Counted from the first letter of the stretch, positions 25,272 to 34,379 are shown. The stretch is DNA of 57,459 nucleotides from Candidatus Magnetominusculus xianensis (GCA_001541255.1 LNQR01000054.1:1-57459), one strand, 5' to 3'. Numbers and translations: made by a program. The notes: a model not told the origin generated them from the letters alone.

Positions 25272-25939
25272 GATTTTCTTCTAAGAATGTGTTTGGGAAA
25301 GTACGTGATGAAAAGGGCTTTATTCTTGTAGTCACAACGGTTCTGTCTATGGTTGCGCTGGCCCTGAGCGGCGCCATGCTTTTCATGGCTACTGTCGGCT
25401 CTAAGATTGCCGGCGGGTATCAGAGCTACACCAGTACGCACTCTGCCGCCAAGGGCGGCTCAGACGTGGCTATGAATTTATTGAAGAGTTATCCCAATAC
25501 ATCTAGTACTGCCCCCGACTATGGCTCGCTCTCTGCCACCTATCCCAGTTGCCTTGCAACGAAACTCAATACTGCGACGTGTGATACTGGTCCTTCCACT
25601 GCTACTTCATGCGGCGGCTCGGGAACTACGTACTATCAATGGGGTGCGGTTTGCGGCACATATGCCACTGCAACCAGCACTGACGCCTCGGCATCTCCAG
25701 ATATAACGGCCGTATTCAACGATGCACGCACAAATACCCCGGCTTATACGGTTTATACAAAGATCATAAACACTCAAGCGGTTGTAGGGCCAACCGTATC
25801 GCCAACCGCATGTAACTGCAATGCCTGCACCTACTGTTACGTGTACACTGTACTTATTCTTTCCCAGAAAATCAACAACAATGAAAAGTCCTCAATTACT
25901 TTCACGTATATGGTGTACGACGGTAACAATATTGAGTAG
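25268..25939 (+). CDS. PilX-like minor pilin
   Basis: The start is the ATG at 25268, which overlaps the pilW-like TGA and follows GGGGGAAACTACGA; a longer frame from 25214 lies inside pilW. The 223-residue protein has DEKG|FILVVTTVLSMVALAL, then ATVGSKIAGGYQSYTSTHSAAKGGSDVA, matching PilX N-terminal helices. There is no Glu5, as in other PilX proteins. The C-terminal part contains the Cys-rich segment CNCNACTYCYV. It completes the tip operon; no terminator is evident in the 58-nt gap before the convergent MORN gene. Confidence 0.8.
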   Translation: MRFSSKNVFGKVRDEKGFILVVTTVLSMVALALSGAMLFMATVGSKIAGGYQSYTSTHSAAKGGSDVAMNLLKSYPNTSSTAPDYGSLSATYPSCLATKLNTATCDTGPSTATSCGGSGTTYYQWGAVCGTYATATSTDASASPDITAVFNDARTNTPAYTVYTKIINTQAVVGPTVSPTACNCNACTYCYVYTVLILSQKINNNEKSSITFTYMVYDGNNIE

Positions 25940-25997
25940 ATTCATTCAGTCTGCTGGTTTTCAGGTGCGGACATAGCTCATCATTATCCATGCCTGT

Positions 25998-26561
25998 CTA
26001 CTTCACCAGTGGTGAAACATATTTGCCGTCCTTATAGTTTCCTGTTTGCGTTTTCCCGCCCGGTGTTGTTGCAGTGCCCCGACCGTCTGGTTTGCCATCT
26101 TTAAATCCCCCAACAAATGTCCCGCCGTCCGGTCCGGTAGCTGTGCCCTGACCATTTGGCTTACCGTCCTTGAATTCTCCGGTGTATTTCCCTCCATCGG
26201 GATAAGTCATAGTGCCCTGACCGTTTGGTTTACCGTCTTTAAACTCACCTTCATACTTCCCTCCGCCGGGTAAAGCTGCTATGCCCTGACCATCTGGCAC
26301 ACCTTTTTTAAACTCACCGGTGTACTTTAGCCCTTCAGGAGTGGTTGATGTACCCTGACCGTCTGGCAGGCCATTTTTAAACTCACCGACATAAGTCCCT
26401 CCATCTGGTCTGGTAGCAGTGCCCGGCCCGTTTGGTACGCCATCTTTAAATTCACCTTCGTACTTTACCCCATCTGGCCCGGTGAGTGTCTTGTACTCGG
26501 CATATGCAGGTAAACACAGCAGGAGGCTCAAGAGCTGTGCGACACAAATGCGTTTTACCAT
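25998..26561 (-). CDS. Exported MORN-repeat protein
   Basis: The 187-residue protein has a signal peptide (RICVAQLLSLLLCLPAYA, about residues 4-21), then about seven 23-residue MORN repeats of the form Y-x-GEFKDGxPNGxGTxTxPDGG. The repeats form an elongated beta-sheet rod. Bacterial members are of unknown role, often envelope-associated. The DNA repeats are visibly duplicated at nucleotide level, so copy number may vary between strains. It lies 28 nt downstream of purE on the same strand and converges with the pilus operon. No enzymatic domain is present. Confidence 0.85.
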   Translation of the reverse strand: MVKRICVAQLLSLLLCLPAYAEYKTLTGPDGVKYEGEFKDGVPNGPGTATRPDGGTYVGEFKNGLPDGQGTSTTPEGLKYTGEFKKGVPDGQGIAALPGGGKYEGEFKDGKPNGQGTMTYPDGGKYTGEFKDGKPNGQGTATGPDGGTFVGGFKDGKPDGRGTATTPGGKTQTGNYKDGKYVSPLVK

Positions 26562-26589
26562 GATGGTCTCCTTATATTTTCAAAACTAT

Positions 26590-27087
26590 TTATTCATTGC
26601 AGACGGCATCTGATTTTTTAATAAGATTTTCTCTGGTCTTTTCTCTTTTAGCATCGAGGGCAGATTTTATCTCAGGGTACTTAATGGAGAGAATCGAACA
26701 TGCCAGATATGCAGCGTTTGCAGCGCCGTTTATGGCAACCGTGGCTACTGGTATGCCGGAAGGCATCTGCACCGTTGAGTATAGGGCGTCAACACCGTTT
26801 AACTCTCCTGATTTAAGCGGCACTCCGATAACGGGAAGCGTTGTATGGGCGGCAATAGCACCGGCTAGATGAGCGGCCATCCCGGCGCCCGCTATGATTA
26901 CCTCTATACCCCGCTGTCTTGCTGTCCTGGCGAACTGGGCAGTTTCTTCTGGCATCCGGTGTGCTGAACTTATTTTCATCTCATAGCTTACGCCCATTTC
27001 CTTTAATACCTCTGCGGCTTTTTTCATTACGGGCAGGTCACTGTCACTGCCCATCACAACTGCTGCAAGGGGTTTTTTGTCATTCAT
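26590..27087 (-). CDS. purE: N5-carboxyaminoimidazole ribonucleotide mutase
   Basis: The 165-residue enzyme converts N5-CAIR to CAIR in purine synthesis. It shows the class I PurE features [12 protein letters not shown] (residues 10-21), the catalytic SSAHRMPEE with His about 43, and [25 protein letters not shown] place the start at ATG 27087, behind CAGGAGA, rather than at 27144. The chosen start overlaps the end of the upstream diguanylate cyclase gene by 8 nt, implying coupling. No purK is visible in the window. Confidence 0.95.
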   Translation of the reverse strand: MNDKKPLAAVVMGSDSDLPVMKKAAEVLKEMGVSYEMKISSAHRMPEETAQFARTARQRGIEVIIAGAGMAAHLAGAIAAHTTLPVIGVPLKSGELNGVDALYSTVQMPSGIPVATVAINGAANAAYLACSILSIKYPEIKSALDAKREKTRENLIKKSDAVCNE

Positions 27088-28396
27088 TGTGCTGTCTCTC
27101 CTGATCTGACGATTCGTTAGTATGTTTCCTGAGCTTATGCTCATACATCAACTGGTCTGCCGCTTGCATCAAGGCATCTATGGTCAAATCACTCTTTGGG
27201 CTGTACAGCACATATCCAATGCTCAGGGATATCTTGTATGGACTGCCCTTGCGCTCATTGTATATGGCCGTTGTGGTTTGCAGCCTCTGTTTAACCTCTT
27301 CTTCTGTTATGCCAAGTGTTTCTGTAATTAATACAACGAACTCGTCGCCCCCTATGCGGCCTATTATGTCGGACTGCCTGAATGTATCCTGTAGTATAAG
27401 CGCCGTATCCATGATTGCGCTGTCTCCCACTAAATGGCCCAGTGTGTCATTTATACGTTTAAGACCATCTACGTCAATAAAGACTATGGCGACCTCTTTG
27501 TTAAATCTCTTGGCGAGTTTGAGCTGGTGTTCTGCGAGTATATAAAATCCACGGCGATTGTTAAGTTCTGTCATACTGTCAGTCAGCACCATGTGGCGGA
27601 GTTGATTCTCCAGCTCCCTGCGTTTTGTCTGGTCCTGAAACGTGATGGCAGCGCCAAGTATATTTCCCTTTTCATCCTGAATAGTGGCTGTGGTCATGCT
27701 TACCGCAATGGCCTTGCCGGTATTTGTTATCAGTAAGTGGTTAGTTAAACTAATGGGGGTTTTTGCACCGATGATGGGGATGAGGACGTCTTCAAAGTCA
27801 TTGGCGGCCTCTTGTGCGCTTTCGTCCTTAAGCGTTATCAGTTGTCCTATCGGAAATCCTATGACTTCTTCTTCCTTAAGGCCGGCAAGCCTTGCTGCCG
27901 CTTTATTAATAAATGTAACGTGTCCCTCAGCATCTGTAGTGATTACGCCATCTCCTATGCTCATCAGGGTGGTGGAAAACCAGTCATGGCTCTGCCTGAG
28001 CTGCCGCTGCATTTTATCCTTGTAAAGAGCCATTTCTATTGTCACATAGAGTTCTCTGTCACGAAACGGCTTAAGGAGATAGCCGAATGGTTCTGTTATC
28101 TTTGCCCTTTCCAATATGTATTCGTCCGAGTACGAGGTCAAAAATATAACAGGTGTGCCTGAGGTAGAACGTATTATCTCTGCCGCTTCGATGCCGTCCA
28201 TTGGCCCGCCAAGCACTACATCCATCAGCACGACATCAGCCTTGTCTGTTTGAGAGCGTTTTACCGCCTCCTCAGCAGTCGCGGACACTGACGTAACTGT
28301 ATATCCAAAATCTGTAAGGGTTCGCCTGATGTCCATAGCGATAATCCCCTCGTCCTCGACTACCATTACGCGCGCCTTTTGTGTTTTGTCTTTCAT
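27080..28396 (-). CDS. Response regulator with PAS and GGDEF domains (diguanylate cyclase)
   Basis: The 438-residue protein is REC-PAS-GGDEF. The receiver (about 8-125) has phospho-acceptor Asp about 59 in VVLMDVVLG and Lys in YLLKPF. The PAS domain (about 135-258) reads [23 protein letters not shown]. The cyclase has the intact active site GGDEF at 349-353 and the inhibitory RxxD site at 340-343 (RQSD), so it should make c-di-GMP with product feedback. The PAS has no obvious cofactor signature. It follows the Ser/Thr kinase gene with 6 nt between, so the two may signal together, and it overlaps purE. No cognate histidine kinase is adjacent. Confidence 0.92.
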   Translation of the reverse strand: MKDKTQKARVMVVEDEGIIAMDIRRTLTDFGYTVTSVSATAEEAVKRSQTDKADVVLMDVVLGGPMDGIEAAEIIRSTSGTPVIFLTSYSDEYILERAKITEPFGYLLKPFRDRELYVTIEMALYKDKMQRQLRQSHDWFSTTLMSIGDGVITTDAEGHVTFINKAAARLAGLKEEEVIGFPIGQLITLKDESAQEAANDFEDVLIPIIGAKTPISLTNHLLITNTGKAIAVSMTTATIQDEKGNILGAAITFQDQTKRRELENQLRHMVLTDSMTELNNRRGFYILAEHQLKLAKRFNKEVAIVFIDVDGLKRINDTLGHLVGDSAIMDTALILQDTFRQSDIIGRIGGDEFVVLITETLGITEEEVKQRLQTTTAIYNERKGSPYKISLSIGYVLYSPKSDLTIDALMQAADQLMYEHKLRKHTNESSDQERQHNE

Positions 28397-28402
28397 CTCT
28401 GC

Positions 28403-29719
28403 CTAAAGAGGCCGGTACTTTGCAAGCTCTTCGCTTGTTTTTGAGAGCCTGGCAATAAGGGTCCTTAAAAATATCCTGTTAAAACGCAGCTGGCAGTGGA
28501 CGGTCATCTTTTCTATGAGTGTGCCGCTTACTTTTATCAGTGACACAGGGGTTAGTGACACAATATCAGCAGTACGCTGTGTCTTTGCCAGGTATCCCAT
28601 TTCACCAAAGCAATCGCCGGGTTTTAAGGCGACAATCGCCTTGTCACCTTTTTTCACCAGCACATCGCCTGATATGATCACGTAAAATGAGTCGTCAATA
28701 TCGCCTTCAGTTATTATATGTTCACCTACGCCATATTGTTCCCACGCACCGGCGCGTATTACCTCAGTAAGCTCTGAGTCGAAGAAGCCCCTGAAGAAGT
28801 TTAATTTCTTCATCTGCTCGAATTTCGCCTGTTCCTTTATATCTACCACAGGGCGTTTGAGATTTCTGTATACCTTGCTGAGGTCTGCGGCAAAGTCCAG
28901 TCCGCGTGGATAACGGTTTCTCGGGTCTTTTGCCATTGCCTTTTGTACGATCTGCTCCAGTTCCTCCGGGATGTCCTTGTTATAATGAGACACTGGCAGC
29001 GGTGTTTCGTTTACTATTTTAAATACAAGGCTTGATACGTTCTCGGAATCAAACGGCACCACATGAGCCAGCAGCTCATACATTACCGAGCCAAGTGAAA
29101 ACAGGTCTGTCTGGCTGGTAATCTCCTCTTCTTTCACCTGCTCCGGGGACATGTACTTTGGTGAACCTATGATTCCCCCGATTTGTGTCACTTCGGCGCT
29201 GATAATCTGTGCTATGCTGAAATCCCCGATTTTTACGTCCATATCTGAGGTCATCATTATGTTGCTTGGCTTTATATCACGGTGTACTACACCCATGCTG
29301 TGGGCATAGTCGAGGGCCTTGCAACACTTAAATATTATCTCTATTACCTTTTCCACGGGCAGGATTTCATTTTTCTTGTTAAACTCTTTCAGGGTCTTCG
29401 CCCCTTTGACGTATTCCATGACGAGATAACAGTAGCTGCCCTCTATGCCCGCGTCATGGACGTGAATAATGTTGGGATGATCAAGCATTGCGGCAATGCG
29501 GGCCTCGTTGAAGAAAAGTCTGCGCCTGTGTGCTGCTGAGTCCTTGTCATTGCCCCTGTCTGTGTCGGTTATCTTTATGGCAACTTCGCGGTTGATAAAC
29601 GGGTCATAGCCGCGATACACCACCGCCATAGCCCCATGGCCTAGTTCCTCTTTTACATCATACTTTCCTACTTTTTGAATCTCTGGTTTAGACACAGCGC
29701 TATCCTCACGCTTAAGCAT
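28403..29719 (-). CDS. Ser/Thr protein kinase fused to cyclic-nucleotide-binding domain
   Basis: The 438-residue protein has an N-terminal Hanks-type kinase (about 20-285). It shows the glycine loop LGHGAMAVVY, VAIK with Lys about 49, VVHRDIKPSN with HRD 146-148, and GSPKYMSPEQ as activation/APE-like region. The Mg-binding motif is DFS (166-168) instead of DFG; the Asp is kept. A linker is followed by a cNMP-binding/Crp-like domain (about 306-420) with FGEMGYLAKTQRTADI as its phosphate-binding cassette. No transmembrane helix is visible, so it is cytosolic. The architecture suggests kinase control by cAMP or cGMP, though CNB domains also bind other ligands. It precedes the GGDEF gene by 6 nt. 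Confidence 0.9.
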   Translation of the reverse strand: MLKREDSAVSKPEIQKVGKYDVKEELGHGAMAVVYRGYDPFINREVAIKITDTDRGNDKDSAAHRRRLFFNEARIAAMLDHPNIIHVHDAGIEGSYCYLVMEYVKGAKTLKEFNKKNEILPVEKVIEIIFKCCKALDYAHSMGVVHRDIKPSNIMMTSDMDVKIGDFSIAQIISAEVTQIGGIIGSPKYMSPEQVKEEEITSQTDLFSLGSVMYELLAHVVPFDSENVSSLVFKIVNETPLPVSHYNKDIPEELEQIVQKAMAKDPRNRYPRGLDFAADLSKVYRNLKRPVVDIKEQAKFEQMKKLNFFRGFFDSELTEVIRAGAWEQYGVGEHIITEGDIDDSFYVIISGDVLVKKGDKAIVALKPGDCFGEMGYLAKTQRTADIVSLTPVSLIKVSGTLIEKMTVHCQLRFNRIFLRTLIARLSKTSEELAKYRPL

Positions 29720-29841
29720 AACAAAGTTTGGGGTTCTTTTACAAGACTTACCTGCTGACAGTCTGCCTTCTTTGCCAAAGTAAAAGCTGCAACAAAGGCT
29801 GAGAGCAGGGGGCGGATAACGGTGCCAGACTTAAGTATTCC

Positions 29842-30834
29842 CTATCCGAACATAGGAAGCCCTATGGCCTCAAAGTGTTTTTTTCCCTTAACCCATCCCT
29901 CTATGTCGTCTATCTTCACTTTTAACCACGTGTCAAAGATGCGGATATCCATGGAGAAACCAGCCCTGTTTTTATCGATAGTTATAGTAAACTCCTCAGA
30001 ATCAATCTTTGTGTATGCGTGTATGTATTGTATCTTTGTCTGCGGGCCGAAGATAACGGCCTTAGATGGCGAACTGGCATCGTGATGTGTATAGAGTTTG
30101 GCACAAGTTTCCTCTGTAATCGGGTATCCGTGTGCCTCTATCTCAAAAATACCTTCCCATTTAACGGGTACTACGCGGCCTGAAGTATTCAGAGGTACCT
30201 TTAGTGGGATTGTTATAGTAAAATAGTTATTATGTATTTTATATGCAAGCGTATCACCGTCAAACAGACGCACAGAGCTTGGATTGCTCCCTTTTTTCAG
30301 CGAGTCGTGTATACCTCTAATGACATTTATTTTGCCAGATAACTCCACAAGTCTTCCTTCATATGTAGTAAACAATTTCACGTCATGTCCGTGTCCAGGT
30401 CCGGACGGCCATTCCCAATAAGATAGTACCAAGCCCTCTCCCCGTTCACCTTCAAGGGCATAAGCATCGATGGAAATATATAATGGATTCATAATATTTA
30501 TAGGGTTCGACTCAGAATAATGGACCTCTCCAGTTTCGTCTCTGATCTCAAGATATTCAACATTTTTGTCAAATGGGTCTGATGAGCAAGCTATTCTTTT
30601 CATCTTGAGAAAAATTGTAAAAGATTTGCCATTTACCCTGTATGGACCTTCTGTTTTTTCATAATCCACATACGTTGCCGGTATGCGCGTATAGTCGATG
30701 CTATGATTATCGCAGTCAGGTTGTATAGGATAGTCAGCCACAGAAGGAGTACCAGCGATATCATCACCGCCTGCGTATGAGAGGCTGCTTGATATGGTTA
30801 GTAATATAGTACATAAGAGCCGGAGTAGTTTCAT
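29842..30834 (-). CDS. Exported protein of unknown function, SH3-like C-terminus
   Basis: The 330-residue product has a signal peptide (LLRLLCTILLTISSSLSYAG, about residues 3-22). I do not recognise the central region, which is mostly beta-strand with two conserved-looking blocks (HSIDYTRIPATYVDYEKTEG and SYWEWPSGPGHGHDVKLF). Residues about 295-330 (FDTWLKVKIDDIEGWVKGK) resemble bacterial SH3 domains, which often bind peptidoglycan or metal. It is probably periplasmic. It follows dnaG after 85 nt on the same strand, in the position where rpoD often lies, but is unrelated to sigma factors. There is no strong ribosome binding site. Confidence 0.6.
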   Translation of the reverse strand: MKLLRLLCTILLTISSSLSYAGGDDIAGTPSVADYPIQPDCDNHSIDYTRIPATYVDYEKTEGPYRVNGKSFTIFLKMKRIACSSDPFDKNVEYLEIRDETGEVHYSESNPINIMNPLYISIDAYALEGERGEGLVLSYWEWPSGPGHGHDVKLFTTYEGRLVELSGKINVIRGIHDSLKKGSNPSSVRLFDGDTLAYKIHNNYFTITIPLKVPLNTSGRVVPVKWEGIFEIEAHGYPITEETCAKLYTHHDASSPSKAVIFGPQTKIQYIHAYTKIDSEEFTITIDKNRAGFSMDIRIFDTWLKVKIDDIEGWVKGKKHFEAIGLPMFG

Positions 30835-30919
30835 ATATTTATTATGTCATAAGTAATTAGTTTAAATAAACCTCAGTCGTTCCAATTATTTCTAAATCAT
30901 TAGGGGTGAGCGCACGGGA

Positions 30920-32626
30920 CTAAAAAAGGCCGCGCTTTTCGTTATTATATTTTTTGCTTTCCTGCAAAAGCAAGGCCAGCTCATCAATGTTGTTCGCAAG
31001 TGACGCCTTGTTTATTTTCTCCTGAATTTCATCGAGCTTCTTCTTCAGCCATTTTTTTTTGAGATTTTTGATACAGCCTTCAATGTTTTTCTCTATGCTT
31101 TCCCGTCCGATATTCGGATCGACATTCGGGTTTACCATGAGGCCGGTGATGTAGGCAACCTCCTCCTCGGTGCATATTTTTGACAGCCCTTCAATCGTTG
31201 GAGCCGTGGTGCCGCTGAAAAATTCTTTAAATATCCTTTTTATTAATTCATTTTCCATCAGCCCCTGCAAATCCATGTCCATCATAGGTTTAAACATCTC
31301 AGCAATGTCCGGAACGCTCAGATATATGCCAAGCAGTATCTCCTCGTCAAGCATCTTCCCCCGCTGCTTAACAATCCGGGCGGTACGCATTGGCTTGTAC
31401 ACTTTTTTTAATTTTTCAGTGAGTACGGACTCGGATATAGATGCCTTGTTTGATAGCTCTGTGACCAGTTGAGCGCGCAGCACTGTGTCCTCTACTGCGG
31501 CTAATGTATCGTAGATTTCCCTGAGATTGTCAACGCCATATCCTGCATTCGTGAGCATGAATTCCACATATGAGCGTGTCTTTGAGAGCAGGCCTTTAAA
31601 TTCCCCTGCCCCATATGTCTTGAGATAGCTGTCCGGGTCGTTTTTCTCTGGCAGGAGCAGTGCCCTGGCGGCAAGCCCGCCTTTGAGTATTATAGGCAGG
31701 GCGCGCTTTGCCGCCCTGACACCCGCATCGTCACCGTCAAATATTACGACGACCTCCTTTGTGAATCTCATAAGCAGCTTTGTGTGGTCTTCTGTCAATG
31801 CCGTCCCAAGCGGCGCTACCGTGTTTGTAAACCCGTACTGATGACACATAACCACGTCGGTATAGCCCTCAACTATGTTGACATGCTTTGCGCCCTTGAC
31901 ACCCTCCTTTGCTGCGTTGAGACCAAAGAGAATCCTTTTCTTTTGAAAGATAATTGTCTCAGGAGAATTTAAATATTTAGGTTCAATATTTTTTTCTATC
32001 GCCCTGCCGCCAAATGCCACAATATCACCGGAGGAATTATGTATCGGAAACATTATCCTGTCCCTGTGGAGGTCGTATTGACTATGTTCCTTATATACAA
32101 CTACACCGCAGAGCCGCAGGTGCCTGTCCTGAAAGCCTTCTTTTTTTAAATGACGAAACAGGGTGTCCCACCCCTCAGGGGCAGCGCCTATTGAAAACCG
32201 TTCGATTGATTCTTTGCCAATGCCGCGTGTGTGGAGATATTTCAGCGCCTTTTCAGACTTCCTTAGCTGATCTTTGAAAAATGCTGCTGCTGCTCTGTGG
32301 ATTTGCAGGAGTACTTCCCTCTCCTGCACGTTTTGGTTGATCTCCAGTTTTATTCCGGCACGTTCGGAGAGTTTTCTTATCGCCTCATTGTAACTCATCC
32401 CCTCTTCTTTCATAACAAAGGTGATGATGTCCCCACCCATGCCGCAGCCAAAACAGTAAAACACCTGTTTTTCCGGGCTGACCACAAAAGATGGTGTTTT
32501 CTCGGTATGAAAAGGGCACAGGCCCTTATAGCGCGTCCCTGATTTTTTCAGCCCGACATAGTCCGAGATTACATCAACTATGTCTATGCGGGATTTTATC
32601 TCTTCACGAATACCCTGAAAGTCCAT
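30920..32626 (-). CDS. dnaG: DNA primase
   Basis: The 568-residue enzyme makes RNA primers for replication. The zinc-binding domain shows C-x2-H…C-x2-C (Cys37, His40, Cys58, Cys61) within LCPFHTEKTPSF and VFYCFGCG. The catalytic RNA-polymerase domain contains the TOPRIM motifs VEGYTDVVM and VVVIFDGDDAGVRAAKRA, all acidic residues present, and ALLLPEKNDPDSYLKTYG. The C-terminal helicase-binding region is short and divergent, as in many phyla. It follows the NIF3-like gene after 9 nt, with rpsU further upstream, recalling the rpsU-dnaG-rpoD operon, but no rpoD follows. Confidence 0.95.
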   Translation of the reverse strand: MDFQGIREEIKSRIDIVDVISDYVGLKKSGTRYKGLCPFHTEKTPSFVVSPEKQVFYCFGCGMGGDIITFVMKEEGMSYNEAIRKLSERAGIKLEINQNVQEREVLLQIHRAAAAFFKDQLRKSEKALKYLHTRGIGKESIERFSIGAAPEGWDTLFRHLKKEGFQDRHLRLCGVVVYKEHSQYDLHRDRIMFPIHNSSGDIVAFGGRAIEKNIEPKYLNSPETIIFQKKRILFGLNAAKEGVKGAKHVNIVEGYTDVVMCHQYGFTNTVAPLGTALTEDHTKLLMRFTKEVVVIFDGDDAGVRAAKRALPIILKGGLAARALLLPEKNDPDSYLKTYGAGEFKGLLSKTRSYVEFMLTNAGYGVDNLREIYDTLAAVEDTVLRAQLVTELSNKASISESVLTEKLKKVYKPMRTARIVKQRGKMLDEEILLGIYLSVPDIAEMFKPMMDMDLQGLMENELIKRIFKEFFSGTTAPTIEGLSKICTEEEVAYITGLMVNPNVDPNIGRESIEKNIEGCIKNLKKKWLKKKLDEIQEKINKASLANNIDELALLLQESKKYNNEKRGLF

Positions 32627-32635
32627 TCAGATTGT

Positions 32636-33601
32636 TTATACAGCGTTGTGCCGTGCGATGCGCCTGAACCCGGAACAGCCTGTCAGCTCAACAGTTGTCT
32701 CAGCAAATATTTTGTCAAACAACAGATTCATTCCCAGGTTGTCGCTTGATATGTGTCCAGCGATGACTACATTTATGTGATATTTTTCGGCTTCTTTTTT
32801 ATGCTCTTCACTTAGGTGCATACCTACGATTGTGTTAATTCCACTGGATGAAAAGACCTGAAAGAGGTCTTTTGAGCCTTCTGTGCCGCCTGTCATGTCA
32901 ACAAATATCTTACCGGCCTTTCTCTGAGGTCCGCCAAGCAAAATGTTAGGGGCGCAGAAACACCGCGCGGCGTCTTTGTACTCCTCGATTTCCATGAGCA
33001 TATCAATGACATTGCTGAGTGCATATGGCTTGTTATTGTCAAAAAGCCTTTGCAGATATGCAGCAACCATATTGTCTGCCGGTGTGTGAATGCACATAAA
33101 TGGAAAACCAAGCAGCCTTGCCGCATCTACAGCCCGTGCGGTGTTTACTGGCATGAGCTTTCTCTTTACCTCGCTTATGCGGCCTTCCATGAGGCTCTCA
33201 GCTACGTTTATAGGGACACCGAATGTCCTTAAAATATCTGCCTGCATAGACATTACATCGTGGAGGTTTGCATATGGCATACCCTCCGGGTGGTGGGCAA
33301 TTATGGCATCAATTCGTTTTCCCTTTGTGTTTAAATTATCAGCAAGCAGTATTTCAGGGGTCTCTATGTCTATTCCAACAAGCGCTGAGGTAACCTCTTC
33401 ATCCCCTGTACCATTCAATATGCGTGTGTCAGCGTATGGATTGGACAGAGATTCCTTGTCGAAGAAGCCCTTGTCTTTTTCTTTAAGCTCATCAAACTGC
33501 CTTTTTCTGTCCTCCAGATAAAGTGCTATAGCGGCCTCACCCCTCGGGTCATTCTCTATAGCGTGTCTTACCGCCCTTTTATAGACTTCTGATAATGTCA
33601 T
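32636..33601 (-). CDS. NIF3-like (DUF34) protein
   Basis: The start is taken as ATG 33601 behind AAAGGAG; an upstream start at 33640 lacks a good signal. The 321-residue product has features of the NIF3/DUF34 family: LVGIDIETPEILLADNL near the start, IDAIIAHHPEG with paired histidines that bind metals, and a C-terminal VIAGHISSDNLGMNLL with the second metal histidine. The family is a widespread, poorly understood di-metal fold (possible GTP cyclohydrolase-like or metal-chaperone roles). It lies between rpsU and dnaG, 9 nt ahead of dnaG, so it is probably co-expressed with primase. Confidence 0.75.
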   Translation of the reverse strand: MTLSEVYKRAVRHAIENDPRGEAAIALYLEDRKRQFDELKEKDKGFFDKESLSNPYADTRILNGTGDEEVTSALVGIDIETPEILLADNLNTKGKRIDAIIAHHPEGMPYANLHDVMSMQADILRTFGVPINVAESLMEGRISEVKRKLMPVNTARAVDAARLLGFPFMCIHTPADNMVAAYLQRLFDNNKPYALSNVIDMLMEIEEYKDAARCFCAPNILLGGPQRKAGKIFVDMTGGTEGSKDLFQVFSSSGINTIVGMHLSEEHKKEAEKYHINVVIAGHISSDNLGMNLLFDKIFAETTVELTGCSGFRRIARHNAV

Positions 33602-33650
33602 GGACTTCCACTCCTTTAGTATTGACTTGACAGGTAGCAAGCTCAGAAAT

Positions 33651-33701
33651 AAAAAAAGCCATATCGCAGCTCTATAATCAGCAGCATATAGAGTTGCGAT
33701 A
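33651..33701 (-). terminator. Intrinsic terminator/attenuator after rpsU
   Basis: On the minus strand a 13-14 bp stem (arms 33688-33701 and 33662-33675, one G-U/mismatch position, 12-nt loop) is followed by a T7 run at 33657-33651. It lies between the rpsU stop and the NIF3-like start. It would limit readthrough into the NIF3-like and dnaG genes, as the rpsU-dnaG terminator does in enterobacteria. Confidence 0.75.
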
Positions 33702-33721
33702 CGATGAGGAAGGGTGATGCA

Positions 33722-33916
33722 TTATTGTGATAACGCTACACGCTTAGCCGCCTTCTTACGGGCTGCTATAATCTTCTTTTTCCTTTTTATACTGGGCTTC
33801 TCATAATGTTCTCGTCTTTTGATCTCAGACAGTATACCTTCTTTCTCGCACTGTTTTTTAAAGCGTTTCAGTGCAAGTTCAAAGGAATCGCTGTCCTTTA
33901 CGCTGATCATGGGCAT
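33722..33916 (-). CDS. rpsU: 30S ribosomal protein S21
   Basis: The 64-residue protein matches S21 throughout: [20 protein letters not shown], then [20 protein letters not shown] and a basic C-terminus. It binds the small subunit near the anti-Shine-Dalgarno and helps initiation. The start at 33916 is preceded by GGAGGAGGGG; an internal Met at codon 3 is an alternative. It is the first gene of the cluster with the NIF3-like gene and dnaG, separated from them by a terminator-like hairpin. A promoter probably lies in 33917-34050 but no near-consensus element is obvious on this strand. Confidence 0.95.
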   Translation of the reverse strand: MPMISVKDSDSFELALKRFKKQCEKEGILSEIKRREHYEKPSIKRKKKIIAARKKAAKRVALSQ

Positions 33917-34054
33917 TCATACCCCTCCTCCCTGTTTTAGATTTAATTTATATAAAATTAGCAACATTGGCTAATTTAACATTTTATTTTATATTTGTCA
34001 ATACAGCGGGGGCCGCCACAGGTAAAATAGTTGTCGCATTTGCTGTCATTGAAT

Positions 34055-34063
34055 TGTTATAAT
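34055..34063 (+). promoter_or_regulatory. Extended -10 promoter of the cytochrome gene
   Basis: TGTTATAAT at 34055-34063 is a perfect extended -10 (TGn plus TATAAT), 57 nt ahead of the cytochrome start. The -35 region is weak (TTGTCG lies too far upstream, 21 nt), which is usual for extended -10 promoters. Confidence 0.6.
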
Positions 34064-34119
34064 ATGCGGCAATATTAATGCAAGTACGGTAAATCTACGC
34101 AGAAGGAGGTGAATCAATA

Positions 34120-34368
34120 GTGAAAAAATTAGCATTGACTCTCGTTTTAGTGTTGGGATTTGCATCGATGGCCTTTGCTGGCTGGGATAAGTGCGCAGGC
34201 TGCCATAACGGCAAAACAGCAGCTGACAAAGCCGCTGTAACGGCTAAGTTTAAGACTGCCGCCGATTTTATCAAGGCGTCCCAAGAATCGAAAAGCCCTA
34301 TGATGAACGCGGTTAAGGGTAATGAGGCAGAGTTAAAGGCAGCAGCAGCTGACTTAGGTCTTAAATAA
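34120..34368 (+). CDS. Small periplasmic monoheme c-type cytochrome
   Basis: The 82-residue precursor has a signal peptide cleaved after AFA (residue 20), leaving a mature protein of about 62 residues. The heme site CAGCH follows at once (Cys25, Cys28, His29), and Met61 or Met62 in KSPMMNAV is the likely sixth ligand. The rest is Ala/Lys-rich helix. It starts with GTG behind a strong AAGGAGGTGA. Size and layout match the smallest class I cytochromes (c5/c551-like), which shuttle electrons in the periplasm. It is monocistronic, between an extended -10 promoter and a strong terminator, which suggests high expression. Its redox partners are not in the window. Confidence 0.85.
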   Translation: MKKLALTLVLVLGFASMAFAGWDKCAGCHNGKTAADKAAVTAKFKTAADFIKASQESKSPMMNAVKGNEAELKAAAADLGLK

Positions 34369-34379
34369 TAACTGACCAA

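Noticed and set aside
34095..34379. 94-codon minus-strand frame opposite the cytochrome gene
   Set aside because: It is the complement of a clear c-type cytochrome with signal peptide and CAGCH, so it is a shadow.
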